Shown: positions 35,545-44,176 of the stretch, in pieces | How the letters are laid out: every line of letters starts with the position of its first letter | Position numbering within the stretch: the first letter of the stretch is position 1 | From: Pseudonocardiaceae bacterium | GTDB taxonomy: Bacteria > Actinomycetota > Actinomycetes > Mycobacteriales > Pseudonocardiaceae | Reading direction: 5' to 3' | NCBI GenBank assembly: GCA_009379845.1 | Contig: WHSZ01000014.1 | Coordinates: 36,472-100,471, forward strand | Length of the DNA: 64,000 bases | Translations under genes and position numbers: made by a program | The notes under the pieces: model-generated | What the model was told of the DNA's origin: nothing | What the model saw: the letters and a program-made list of their open reading frames with translations, nothing else | The model's database searches: none

Positions 35545-36138
35545 TCACCCGGCGGAGGGCGCCGAACTGCTGTACAGCCAGCGCGGGACATCGGCCAGCT
35601 CGCCGACGACGCGAGCCAGGTGCGCCTGCGACTGCGGGTCGTGCAAATGGCCTTCGGCGTCGAAGGCGGTATCGGCGTGTGCGACACACAGCGGCTCGCC
35701 GACCACGTGCGCGCCACAGGCATTGAGCACGCCGCGGATGGCCTGCTGCGCCCATTGCGCGCCGTAAGGCGTGAGGCTGGCCCCGACCACGGCGGTGGGC
35801 TTACCAACGAGGACGCCGCGGTGTGTGGGCCTGGAGGCCCAATCAAGCATCGTCTTCAGCTGCCCTGGCACGGTGGTGTTGTATTCCGGGGTCGCGATCA
35901 GGACCGCATCGGCGGACTCGATGGCCGAGCGCATGTGTGTCACCGCCGCCGGTGGCCGATCCTCGTGATCCTCGTTGAACGGTGGCACGTCGGCTAGGCC
36001 GCGCCACAGGCGGACATCGGCGGGAGCCGCCAACCGCATCGCGAGCCGAAGCAGCGCGCTGTTGTATGAGCCGCTGCGCAGGCTCCCGGAGATCCCGAGG
36101 ATGTTCACCTCGGCGGATAGTGTGTCTTGGTCGGTCAC
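35545..36138 (-). CDS. NADPH-dependent FMN reductase / quinone reductase
   Basis: From the GTG at 36138 the protein has 197 residues with a flavodoxin-like fold: the FMN phosphate loop ISGSLRSGSYNSALLR (about 15), ATPEYNTTVPGQLKTMLDW (about 78) and GASLTPYGAQ. Family members reduce FMN, quinones or azo compounds. The start overlaps the MFS stop by 4 bases, so the two are co-transcribed. It could keep an aminoquinone product or intermediate reduced before export (inference). The ORF reading to 37599 is an artefact through the MFS gene. Confidence 0.89.
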   Translation of the reverse strand: MTDQDTLSAEVNILGISGSLRSGSYNSALLRLAMRLAAPADVRLWRGLADVPPFNEDHEDRPPAAVTHMRSAIESADAVLIATPEYNTTVPGQLKTMLDWASRPTHRGVLVGKPTAVVGASLTPYGAQWAQQAIRGVLNACGAHVVGEPLCVAHADTAFDAEGHLHDPQSQAHLARVVGELADVPRWLYSSSAPSAG

Positions 36139-37646
36139 GACATGTCTCCTTCGTTTTCGTTTCGGCCACTGGCGCTGTGTGTGCCGGTGACGGGAAAGGC
36201 GATCCGGCCGTTTCGGTCGATCCTGACACCGGCCCGCATCTGGACCGCCGAAACTGGCGCATGATCCTTGCCGCTCCTTCGGGTGCGGACAAGTGCCAGC
36301 GATATGAGCAGGCCGACCGCAGCGAGTGCGGAATCCAGCAGGTAACCGGTGGCGTAGCTGACGACCGGCCGCGCCCCAGGGCCGGCCAGAGCGACCGCGG
36401 CGGAAATGACGGCGGCGAGGCCGACGGCGAAACCAACCTGCTGCGCGGAGTTGACGACGCCGGAGGCGAGGCCGTGGTCGCTGTCGGCCACGCTGCGGGT
36501 GGCGCCGCTGATCGCGGCGACGAATGCCATGCCCTGCCCGAATCCGATGAGAGCGAACCCAGGCAGCACCGCAGTCACGTAGGTGCCGTCGGCGGAGACC
36601 CCGCTGAGCAGCAGCCCGGCCACGATGAGGATGGCAAAGCCAGCGACCAGGATGACGCCTGGGCCGAGGCGGTGGCGCAGCCGGGTCGCTAGCGCGGAGC
36701 CAGCCACTACGAGCACGCTGTTCGGCAAGAACGCCAGCCCCGTCTGCAACGCCGTGAGGCCCAGGACCTGCTGGACGTAGAGCGTGGTGAAAAACAGGCT
36801 CGACGCGACGATCATGGTCAGGGTTAGCGCGGCGATGTTCGCGGCCGCTACGCCGGGCACCCGCAGCAATCGGGGTGCCACCAGCGGGTGGCTCGCCCGG
36901 CGCTGGATCACCGCGAAGGCGGCGAGCAAAGCAACCGCGCCGGCCAGTACCCCGATGACGGGGTCGGCGCCGAACCCGGCGTGCCCGCCCTGGCTGAGTC
37001 CGAGGATCAGCAGCCCTAGACCGGCGGTCAGAGTGACCGCTCCCGGCAGGTCGAGGCCCACATTGCCCCGATCCCCGGCTGGCAGCAGCCGGGGCGCCAC
37101 CCAGGCAGCGGCCAGCCCGATGGGCACGTTGATGAGGAAGATCGACGGCCAGCCGAGCAGATCCGTCAGCGTCCCGCCCAGGATGAGTCCGCAGGCGCCT
37201 GCGCCGCCGCCGACCGCACCCCACGCGCCGAGGGCCCGGTTGCGGGCCGTCCCCTCCGCGAACAGCGATGTCAGTAGTGCCAGCGCGGACGATGAGACCA
37301 ACGCGCTGCCGACGCCCTGCACGACCCGCGCCGTCAGCAATACCCCCGCGTTCGGGGCCGCCCCGCAAGTCAGCGAAGCCAGCGTGAACACAAGCAGGCC
37401 GACCACGAGCAGCCGCCGGCGCCCGAGCAGATCCGCGGCCCGCCCGGCGGCGATCATCAGCCCGCCGAATGTCAGTGCATACAACGAGATCACGTACTGC
37501 AACCCAGCCTCGGAGGTGAACCCGAGATCGGCCCCGATGCCGGGCAGGGCCACGTTGACGATCGTGGTGTCGAGCACGACGAGGAACTGCGCCAGGCACA
37601 ACAGGCCCAGCACGAGCCCCGAGCGCCTCGGTCTCTCGTCCGCCAT
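36135..37646 (-). CDS. MFS exporter, DHA2 (EmrB/QacA) family
   Basis: From the ATG at 37646 the protein has 503 residues and about 14 membrane helices. Motifs include VVLDTTIVNVALPGIGADLG in helix 1, AGRAADLLGRRRLLVVG in loop 2-3 and GAGACGLILGG in the helix 5 antiporter region. DHA2 proteins are drug:H+ antiporters and common self-resistance exporters in antibiotic clusters. Divergent from a tetR gene with a tandem operator between them, so drug-inducible derepression is likely. Probably exports the cluster product. Confidence 0.91.
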   Translation of the reverse strand: MADERPRRSGLVLGLLCLAQFLVVLDTTIVNVALPGIGADLGFTSEAGLQYVISLYALTFGGLMIAAGRAADLLGRRRLLVVGLLVFTLASLTCGAAPNAGVLLTARVVQGVGSALVSSSALALLTSLFAEGTARNRALGAWGAVGGGAGACGLILGGTLTDLLGWPSIFLINVPIGLAAAWVAPRLLPAGDRGNVGLDLPGAVTLTAGLGLLILGLSQGGHAGFGADPVIGVLAGAVALLAAFAVIQRRASHPLVAPRLLRVPGVAAANIAALTLTMIVASSLFFTTLYVQQVLGLTALQTGLAFLPNSVLVVAGSALATRLRHRLGPGVILVAGFAILIVAGLLLSGVSADGTYVTAVLPGFALIGFGQGMAFVAAISGATRSVADSDHGLASGVVNSAQQVGFAVGLAAVISAAVALAGPGARPVVSYATGYLLDSALAAVGLLISLALVRTRRSGKDHAPVSAVQMRAGVRIDRNGRIAFPVTGTHSASGRNENEGDMS

Positions 37647-37686
37647 CAAATCCTCTCCGTGCGGATGGTGGTCCACCCTGCGACCG

Positions 37687-37725
37687 TTAACCGGAACGGG
37701 TTCCACTTAACCGGAACGGGTTCCG
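37687..37725. promoter_or_regulatory. Tandem TetR operator (two exact 18-bp copies)
   Basis: TTAACCGGAACGGGTTCC occurs at 37687 and again at 37708, spaced 21 bases start to start (two helical turns). Each contains the near-palindrome GGAAC-CG/GG-GTTCC seen in TetR operators. It lies between the divergent MFS and tetR genes. Confidence 0.8.
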
Positions 37726-37796
37726 GATGTCAAACAAGAGTGGTGGCATTTCGGTAATGTCAGGAGCTCAGTACGTGGGAAGGACTCGCTGGCGCG

Positions 37797-38429
37797 ATGG
37801 CTACCGACGCAGTACCCGGAAGCAACTCGGCGGACTCGCTGGCAGGTCGCGAGCAGGGGGAGCGGGCGGACGCGGCCCGCAACCGCGCCAAAATCCTGGC
37901 CGCTGCCGAGAAGTTGGTCGCCGCCCGTGGCGTCGACTGGTCGATGTACGACGTCGCCAGGGCGGCCGGGGTGGGCGTCGGCACCATCTACCGGCGCTTC
38001 GGCGGACAGGCCGGCCTCATTCAGAGCCTCATGGACGAGCGCGAGGACGCGCTGCAGCAGGCAATGACGACCGGGCCTCCGCCGCTGGGGCCCGGCGCGC
38101 GGCCGGTCGAGCGCATCCGCGCCTTCTTGCACGCCTACGTCGACCTGCTCGACACCTACGGCCCGCTGATGGCCACCGCCGAAGCGGCGATGTCGTCGGC
38201 GCGCCGATTTCGCACCGGGCCCTACGCCGTCCACCAACGGCACCTTGCCACCCTGATCGCCGAGATCGATCCCTCAGCCGACGCGAACTTCCTCGCCGAC
38301 GCGCTGCTGGCTCCCCTGGCAGCGGGCCTGTTCACCTTCCAGCGCTACGACGAAGCCAGCAGCATCGAGCGCATCAAGAGCGGCATGGACGCGCTGCTGG
38401 CCGGGATCGAATCAATGGAGAGCCACTGA
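37797..38429 (+). CDS. TetR family repressor, probably of the MFS exporter
   Basis: A 210-residue TetR protein: the HTH (VDWSMYDVARAAGVGVGTIY RRFG, split here for length) and a C-terminal domain typical of SbtR-like regulators (RIRAFLHAYVDLLDTYGPLM). The start is the ATG at 37797. It is divergent from the MFS/FMN-reductase operon across a region with two exact operator copies, which makes local autoregulation and exporter control very likely. The ligand is presumably the cluster product or a late intermediate. Confidence 0.88.
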   Translation: MATDAVPGSNSADSLAGREQGERADAARNRAKILAAAEKLVAARGVDWSMYDVARAAGVGVGTIYRRFGGQAGLIQSLMDEREDALQQAMTTGPPPLGPGARPVERIRAFLHAYVDLLDTYGPLMATAEAAMSSARRFRTGPYAVHQRHLATLIAEIDPSADANFLADALLAPLAAGLFTFQRYDEASSIERIKSGMDALLAGIESMESH

Positions 38430-38497
38430 ACGCCGCGTCGACCCGGCTTGCCGCCCCGGCTTCGCCGAAATCCCGATCATGACTGGGAAATCGGCCG

Positions 38498-39583
38498 TTG
38501 AACAACGATCCATTCTGGTTGACACCGGCACTGCTGACGGGTTCCCTGGCAAGAGGAACACGTTCCGCTTACGCCGCCGATGGTTGGAATATGGATCATA
38601 TAGAACCCGAGCCCGAATTGATCAACCTTGATGCCTTGCGTGAGTCGGATTCGCCTCGATTGAACGGCGAATCCGAGGACCACATCAGGGCATTGATCGA
38701 ATGCGAGGACCAACTTCCTCCGATAATCGTTCACCGCGACACCATGCGCATCATCGATGGCATGCATCGGTACCGCGCCGCGATGCGTCGTGGTAAAACG
38801 GTGATTCCAGTAATTCTGGTGGATATCGCCGAGTCCGACAACTTCGCCTCTAGCGTCGAGCGCAACGTCCGGCACGGACTGCCACTGTCGCTGGCCGACC
38901 GCAAGGCGGCGGCAAGCCGCATCATCAACTTGCGCACCGACCGCTCCGACCGCACCGTCGCGCGCATCACCGGGCTTTCCCATAAGACAGTCGGCGCGAT
39001 CCGGAGACAGGCACACGTGGCCGGTCGCCAGGAGCCCGCACGTGTCGGCGCTGACGGGCGGATCCGGCCCATCGATCAATCCGCCGGACGTCGGCGCGCT
39101 CACGAACTGCTGGCGGAGAACCCCGAAATGCCGCTGCGGCGGGTCGCGGAGTCGGCAGGCATCTCGCCCGCCACCGTCCGCGATGTGAGGGATCGCCTGA
39201 GCCGGGGTGACAGCCCTACGCCTCAGCAGCAGTCTGCCAGCCGCCACGGGGAGATACCGCGACCCCGCGGAGTCCCTGCGGAAACCTCGCGTCGCGAGCC
39301 TGAGACCGTTGGACCAACCCATCGCCTCGCCGGCATACTCGACCGGCTGAAGAGCGATCCGGCGCTGCGCTTTAACGAAGCAGGTCGGGGCCTGCTACGG
39401 ATGCTGCACCTGCATCTGATGGCCGACACCGACTGGGAGCGGCTCGCCGCCCATGTCCCGCCGCATCACGCGGTCTCCGTGGCGCATGCAGCGCAAGAAT
39501 GTGCAAGTAATTGGCGAGACTTTGCCAATAGGCTGATGTCAGTAGGCCCGCAAGAATCCGAAGAAGTGAGAGGAACAGGCTGA
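38498..39583 (+). CDS. StrR-family (ParB-like) pathway-specific regulator
   Basis: A ParB-N-like domain (ESDSPRLNGESEDHIRALIE, QLPPIIVHRDTMRIIDGMHR, VRHGLPLSLADRKAAASRII) is followed by an HTH (ARITGLSHKTVGAIRRQAHV) and a second HTH-like segment (PLRRVAESAGISPATVRDVR). This is the architecture of StrR, NovG and the Bbr/Tei15-type activators of streptomycin, novobiocin and glycopeptide clusters. The track start is a TTG at 38498 without a clear ribosome-binding site; the ATG at 38591 (MDHIEPEPEL) better fits StrR proteins. Probable activator of the cluster; I found no GTTCRACTG-type site. Confidence 0.88.
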   Translation: MNNDPFWLTPALLTGSLARGTRSAYAADGWNMDHIEPEPELINLDALRESDSPRLNGESEDHIRALIECEDQLPPIIVHRDTMRIIDGMHRYRAAMRRGKTVIPVILVDIAESDNFASSVERNVRHGLPLSLADRKAAASRIINLRTDRSDRTVARITGLSHKTVGAIRRQAHVAGRQEPARVGADGRIRPIDQSAGRRRAHELLAENPEMPLRRVAESAGISPATVRDVRDRLSRGDSPTPQQQSASRHGEIPRPRGVPAETSRREPETVGPTHRLAGILDRLKSDPALRFNEAGRGLLRMLHLHLMADTDWERLAAHVPPHHAVSVAHAAQECASNWRDFANRLMSVGPQESEEVRGTG

Positions 39584-39888
39584 GCATCGGCGATCGAAGT
39601 CGTGTTCAAGGCACCAATTCTTGCCATACACCGAGATTGAATACGATCTACGGAAAGACCGCACCTCGTTCGGCTAGTAAGTTTCGCAGTGAGTTTGCTA
39701 GCCCCTGTGATGTGCCGATGGGGGCGGCACAGGCTACTGCAGAATTGGGACAGCTATCCGATTCTAGTCAATTAGTGAGTGGCATTTTGCTTTGCTGAAT
39801 GCCGATTTGCTCGGCGCGGTAAGGGCTTCGGGTCGATGGCTTTACGGGTCACCGTACGCGAGGCGCGTCACCAAGGAAGGAGGACGGA
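39584..39888. other. Intergenic stretch, no gene seen
   Basis: 305 bases between the StrR-type gene and the DoxX gene, locally AT-richer than its surroundings. The ggaaggagg at the 3' end is the DoxX ribosome-binding site. An ORF starting at 39792 shows no family features and is likely a shadow of the DoxX gene region. Confidence 0.5.
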
Positions 39889-40392
39889 ATGTTCGATCTC
39901 GGTCTGCTGATACTCCGTGCGCCTGCTGGATTGTTGCTTGCCGGTCACGGCGCGCAGAAGTTGTTTGGCTGGTTCGGTGGGGACGGGCCGGCTGTGACTG
40001 GACAGGGATTCGAAAGTCTGGGCTACCGGCACGGTAAGGCGATGGCCGTCGTGGCCGGGTTGACCGAACTGGCTGCCGGGCTGGGCATCGGCGTCGGGTT
40101 GCTGACTCCCTTCGCCGCAGCCGGCGTGATCGGCACGATGTTGAATGCCGCGGTCGCGGCGCACGGTAAAGCCGGCCTGTGGGCTCAGAACGGCGGTTAC
40201 GAGTATCCTCTGGTGTTGGCCGCGATGGCAGCCGGGCTGGCAATGCACGGACCCGGCGGGGTGTCCTTTGATGCGGCATTCGGTCTGGAAATCGCTGGCG
40301 TTTGGTGGGGTGTCGGCGCCGTACTCGTCGGCGTCCTCGCGGCCTCGGCTGTGCTGAGCACCCGCAGACAGCCGAGCAGGCTCGCCGCCTGA
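39889..40392 (+). CDS. DoxX family membrane protein
   Basis: A 167-residue four-helix membrane protein with the DoxX pattern (RAPAGLLLAGHGAQKLFGWF, TELAAGLGIGVGLLTPFAAA, AQNGGYEYPLVLAAMAAGL). The start follows ggaaggagg. DoxX proteins are linked to redox stress and quinone-related membrane complexes. Here the gene sits between the StrR-type regulator and the aminohydroxybenzoate genes, which may be coincidental or may help tolerance to redox-active products (inference). Confidence 0.86.
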   Translation: MFDLGLLILRAPAGLLLAGHGAQKLFGWFGGDGPAVTGQGFESLGYRHGKAMAVVAGLTELAAGLGIGVGLLTPFAAAGVIGTMLNAAVAAHGKAGLWAQNGGYEYPLVLAAMAAGLAMHGPGGVSFDAAFGLEIAGVWWGVGAVLVGVLAASAVLSTRRQPSRLAA

Positions 40393-40871
40393 GACGCAAT
40401 CGCGACATCAGTCGTCGCGGCGAGATCATGCGGAACCGACGCATAGCGGAATACGGCGGTCCTCGTGCCGTCAGGCCTACCGTACGCCCGGCTACCGGAT
40501 GAGACTCCGGTTCTCACGTAGCACATGTGTTCGCACCGGTTTATCCGCCGATCGTAGCGGCCTGAAGGTTCGAGAAGAACTTTCGCGGCTCATATGTCTA
40601 GGTGTAAGCGGCCGTTTCGCCCAAACAGGCGCTGGATACCCGCCGAGGCGACTAAACAAAGTTGTCCCCTTAGCCTGTTCGCGGGTGGCATGATTCACGC
40701 CTTTATTTGATGATCAAGAATTGCAAATCGCCGCATTTGACAGCCGCGGATCCGGTTAGCTATACAGTTCGGGACATCGCTGGAAAGCGATTTTCGATGA
40801 TGATCTGATTAATGGATGATCAACATCAAAGACCTGATTTATATTCAGATCTGGGGTATAGGTGCCTGATT
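40393..40871. promoter_or_regulatory. Upstream region and promoter of the 3,4-AHBA operon
   Basis: A 479-base gap before the nine-gene operon. TTGACA at 40737 and TATACA at 40761, 18 bases apart, form a good sigma-70-type promoter about 100 bases upstream of the first start. The segment around 40690-40870 is clearly AT-richer than its surroundings. A short hairpin (ACCGGA/TCCGGT) at 40493-40510 could terminate doxX. No StrR-type operator was found. Confidence 0.6.
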
Positions 40872-41675
40872 ATGGAATTGACGACCAATATCGTCGGTGG
40901 GAAGCGTATGCGCATTACCCGCCTTGGGCGCGAGAAGGACAGCGGAACATTCATTGTTCCGATGGATCACTCGGTAACCGTCGGACCGATCGCGGATGGC
41001 GACGGACTGAACCGGATGCTTGACGTGATCTCGCGCAACGGCGCCGACGGCGTCGTGCTGCATGCGGGGCGTGCCCGTTTTGCGGAGCCGGAGCTGTTTC
41101 GCCACTTGGCGTTGATCGTCCACTTGAGTGCGAGCACAGCGCAGGCTCCGGACACGGACGAGAAGGTGCTGGTCGCTCAGGTCGAATTAGCGCTGGAACT
41201 AGGTGCGGACGCGGTGAGTGTGCACGTGAATCTCGGCTCGGACACCGAGTCGGCGCAGCTAGCCGACCTCGGCCGGGTCGCGGCGAGATGTACCAGGTGG
41301 GGAGTGCCGTTGTTGGCCATGGTCTACCCGCGTGGTCCACGGATCGCTGACCCGTCGGATCCGGAGCTGGTGGCGCACGCGGCAAACGTGGCTGCCGACT
41401 TGGGTGCCGACATGGTCAAGACGCCGTACACCGGGTCCACGGAGACCATGACCGCGGTGGTCGACACCTGCCCGATTCCGGTGTTCACCGCCGGCGGTTC
41501 TCGTGTGGACGGTGAATCGCAGTTGTACGGCTCGATCCGGCAGGTGATGCGCGCAGGTGCCGCTGGGGTCGCGGTGGGCCGCAATGTGTTTCAGGCCAAG
41601 GACGTGGGCCGAGTTACCCGGGAAATCTCAGACATCGTGCACGACGCCAGCAGCCTCAAGCAGAACATCGCGTGA
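40872..41675 (+). CDS. 2-Amino-4,5-dihydroxy-6-oxo-7-(phosphonooxy)heptanoate synthase (GriI-like)
   Basis: A 267-residue DhnA/class I aldolase-like protein: IVPMDHSVTVGP near the N-terminus, DAVSVHVNLGSD, the Schiff-base lysine region GADMVKTPYTGS (about 180) and TAGGSRVDGE. GriI joins dihydroxyacetone phosphate with aspartate 4-semialdehyde in the first step to 3-amino-4-hydroxybenzoate. The ATG at 40872 gives the family length; the ORF to 40812 has no ribosome-binding site. Next to a GriH homologue and an aspartokinase, so the assignment is strong. It heads a nine-gene operon. Confidence 0.93.
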   Translation: MELTTNIVGGKRMRITRLGREKDSGTFIVPMDHSVTVGPIADGDGLNRMLDVISRNGADGVVLHAGRARFAEPELFRHLALIVHLSASTAQAPDTDEKVLVAQVELALELGADAVSVHVNLGSDTESAQLADLGRVAARCTRWGVPLLAMVYPRGPRIADPSDPELVAHAANVAADLGADMVKTPYTGSTETMTAVVDTCPIPVFTAGGSRVDGESQLYGSIRQVMRAGAAGVAVGRNVFQAKDVGRVTREISDIVHDASSLKQNIA

Positions 41676-41691
41676 GAACCGGAGGACACTG

Positions 41692-42804
41692 ATGAAACTC
41701 GCCTGGATTGACCTACGCGGCCTGGACGATCCGAAGGCCGTCGCCGAGGAGGCAGTACATGTCGGTGTGCACGGCCTGCTCAGCGACGATCCCACGTTGT
41801 TGAACGTCCTTCCGCCATCCGTACGCCGGGTGGGGCTGGCGGGCTTCGGCACGCCAGAATCCCAGTTCGCGGAGCTCTGCGACGCGGCTGACCTGGTGGT
41901 GCGGGATCACCGCGAGATCGCCGACTGGTCGGCGACACAGGTGCCAGGCTTCGAAACCGAACTTGGCGCCTATGTCGTTGTGGACAACCACACATCGTTG
42001 GAAACCGCGTGCGCCTCCGCGTCCCGGTTCGGGTGGACGGTCATCGAGTTCACCGACCCGACGAAGATCCCGCTCGAGATCGTGCTCGCCGCCGCGGACA
42101 AGTCCGAGGGACACACCATCACCGTGGTGCGTGACATCGAGGAGGCGGAGATCGTGCTCGGCGTGCTCGAGCGCGGTTCGGACGGCGTGGTCTTCGCACC
42201 GCGGGGAATCGGCGACGCTGGTGATCTTGTACGGCTGACGCATGCCGACTCTCCGCACATGCAGCTGGAGGAGCTTGAGGTAAGAAGGATCGTCCACGTT
42301 GGACTCGGAGATCGTGTCTGCGTGGACACCTGCTCGCACTTCGGCGAGGATGAGGGAATCCTGGTCGGCTCCTACTCCTACGGGATGATCCTGGCCTGCA
42401 GCGAAACGCACCCGCTGCCGTACATGCCGACCCGTCCGTTCCGGGTCAACGCCGGCGCTCTACACAGCTACACGGTCGGCCCGGACAATCGCACCCGCTA
42501 CCTCAGCGAATTGCGAGCAGGATCCGAGTTGCTTGCGGTGCGTACCAACGGCGAGACCCGTCGGGTCGTGGTTGGCCGCGCCAAGATGGAGACCCGGCCG
42601 ATGTTGCAGATCGACGCGAAGTCCTCATCCGGTACCGCGGTCAATCTGCTCGTTCAGGACGACTGGCACGTACGTGTCCTCGGTCCGCAAGCCGAGGTCA
42701 ACAACGTCACGGAACTGCGTCCGGGCGACAGGATCGCGGGTTCCACGCTCACCGAGCCGCGGCATGTCGGATACGCGGTCCGCGAATTCTTGCTCGAACA
42801 GTAG
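41692..42804 (+). CDS. 3-Amino-4-hydroxybenzoate synthase (GriH-like, DHQ synthase II family)
   Basis: A 370-residue protein of the archaeal-type 3-dehydroquinate synthase II family (MKLAWIDLRGLDD, GFETELGAYVVVDNHTSLET, LEVRRIVHVGLGDRVCVDTC, GSYSYGMILACSETHPLPYM). GriH uses the GriI product to form 3,4-AHBA and needs a divalent metal. The ATG at 41692 follows ggaggacactg and lies 16 bases after griI. The GriI/GriH pair is the hallmark of grixazone, asukamycin, bagremycin and platensimycin-type aminobenzoate biosynthesis. Confidence 0.93.
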   Translation: MKLAWIDLRGLDDPKAVAEEAVHVGVHGLLSDDPTLLNVLPPSVRRVGLAGFGTPESQFAELCDAADLVVRDHREIADWSATQVPGFETELGAYVVVDNHTSLETACASASRFGWTVIEFTDPTKIPLEIVLAAADKSEGHTITVVRDIEEAEIVLGVLERGSDGVVFAPRGIGDAGDLVRLTHADSPHMQLEELEVRRIVHVGLGDRVCVDTCSHFGEDEGILVGSYSYGMILACSETHPLPYMPTRPFRVNAGALHSYTVGPDNRTRYLSELRAGSELLAVRTNGETRRVVVGRAKMETRPMLQIDAKSSSGTAVNLLVQDDWHVRVLGPQAEVNNVTELRPGDRIAGSTLTEPRHVGYAVREFLLEQ

Positions 42805-42833
42805 GCGAATCTGCTTACGGAGGATCGATCATC

Positions 42834-44144
42834 GTGCATGTCTCGGTGCAGAAGTACGGAGGCACGTCGCTCAGGGACGCGTCTTGCCTCAAAACAATAG
42901 CGGACCGCGTAGTCGATACGCAGCGGGCTGGATACCAAACCGTCGTGGTCGTCTCCGCGATGGGCAACACCACCAATGAGCTGATTGACCTCGCCGGGCA
43001 ATTCGGCCCGGAAGCGCACGGCAGGGAACTCGACGCCCTGTTGAGCACCGGCGAGTGCACCTCGGCGGCGTTGCTTGCCATGGCGATCCAGCAGCGCGGG
43101 GTCCCGGCGTGTTCGATGACAGGCGCACAGGCCGGAATCCTCACCGACCGCGCTTTTGGTAGAGCTCACATCGTGGACGTCCACCCAGCCAGAGTCAGCC
43201 GCGAGCTTACTCTGGGGCAGATTGTGGTTGTGGCCGGTTTCCAGGGCAAGGCACAGGACACCGGATGTATCACCACTCTGGGGCGCGGTGGATCGGACGC
43301 CACTGCGACAGCACTGGCAGCCGCTTTGCGCGCGGATGTGTGCGAGATCGGCACCGACGTCGACGGCGTCTACACCGCCGACCCGCGACACGTCCCCGAC
43401 GCGCGCAAGCTGGACAGCGTCGGCTACGACCAGATGCTCGAGCTGGCACGGGGCGGAGCCAAGGTGCTGATGCCGCGGTGTGTTGAATATGCCAGGACAC
43501 ATGGGGTGCGATTGCACGTCCGTGCCGCGAACGGCCGGAGTGACGGCACCTGGGTGGAGGGTAGTCCACCGGAATCCACTGTGGAGCGATTGTCCGAGCG
43601 TCCTGCGGTGCTCGGGCTTGCCCATCTTGCCGGACAAGTGCGATACACCGTCAACGGCGTGCTCGACCAGCCGGAGTCACTGCTCGCGGTGTTCTCTGCG
43701 CTCACCGATTCGGCCGTCGACCCGGACCAGACGACGTGGACGCAGTCGGCCACCCGCAATGGGGCCCTGGATGTCTCCTTTGTGGCGCCGGGAAGTAGCG
43801 GCGAGCGGATCGACGCCGTGCTGGACGCCACACGGACAGCATCCGGCGGGGACCCGATCCAGCACTCTGAGCCGCTCGGCAAGCTATCGGTAGTTGGCAG
43901 CAGGCTTCGCTCCCATCCGAGCGCGTTGCCCAACTTGTTGCACGCACTCTCGGCGGCAGGTGTTGGTGTCAAGAATGCAGAGGTCTGCGATAGCCGGATA
44001 ACGGTCGGTTGTGAGGACAGTGACCTCATCCCGGCGGTGGTCGCCGCGCATGATGCGTTCGGGCTGGCCGAAGAAGGCGGCGGGCAACCGCGATACGCGG
44101 AACGCATCACGGTGCCAAAGCGGGTACCGGCCGGGCGGACCTGA
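42834..44144 (+). CDS. Aspartate kinase dedicated to the 3,4-AHBA pathway
   Basis: A 436-residue aspartokinase with the catalytic KYGGTSL at the N-terminus, TLGRGGSDATATALAAAL and DVDGVYTADPRHVPDARKL. The C-terminal ACT region (from about 265) is poorly conserved: the usual effector-binding stretch around NID is replaced by VDPDQTTWTQSATRNG. It supplies aspartyl phosphate, hence aspartate semialdehyde for GriI. A divergent regulatory domain suggests weak feedback by lysine or threonine (inference). The GTG at 42834 follows acggaggatcg. No aspartate-semialdehyde dehydrogenase gene is in the window. Confidence 0.92.
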   Translation: MHVSVQKYGGTSLRDASCLKTIADRVVDTQRAGYQTVVVVSAMGNTTNELIDLAGQFGPEAHGRELDALLSTGECTSAALLAMAIQQRGVPACSMTGAQAGILTDRAFGRAHIVDVHPARVSRELTLGQIVVVAGFQGKAQDTGCITTLGRGGSDATATALAAALRADVCEIGTDVDGVYTADPRHVPDARKLDSVGYDQMLELARGGAKVLMPRCVEYARTHGVRLHVRAANGRSDGTWVEGSPPESTVERLSERPAVLGLAHLAGQVRYTVNGVLDQPESLLAVFSALTDSAVDPDQTTWTQSATRNGALDVSFVAPGSSGERIDAVLDATRTASGGDPIQHSEPLGKLSVVGSRLRSHPSALPNLLHALSAAGVGVKNAEVCDSRITVGCEDSDLIPAVVAAHDAFGLAEEGGGQPRYAERITVPKRVPAGRT

Positions 44145-44176
44145 TCGCCGCCGGCGCCGGTCGAACAAGGACGACG

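Noticed and set aside
35545-37599. A 684-codon open frame on the minus strand spanning the MFS and FMN reductase genes
   Set aside because: Its upstream two thirds are Arg/Gly-rich out-of-frame sequence of the MFS gene. Only the last 197 codons (FMN reductase) have family motifs.
32325-40871. StrR-type operators (GTTCRACTG-N11-CRGTYGAAC) in intergenic regions of the cluster
   Set aside because: Reading the gaps at 32.3, 37.7, 39.6, 40.4 and 51.8 kb by eye gave no convincing match; GTTCGAGAAGAAC at about 40567 is only a short palindrome.
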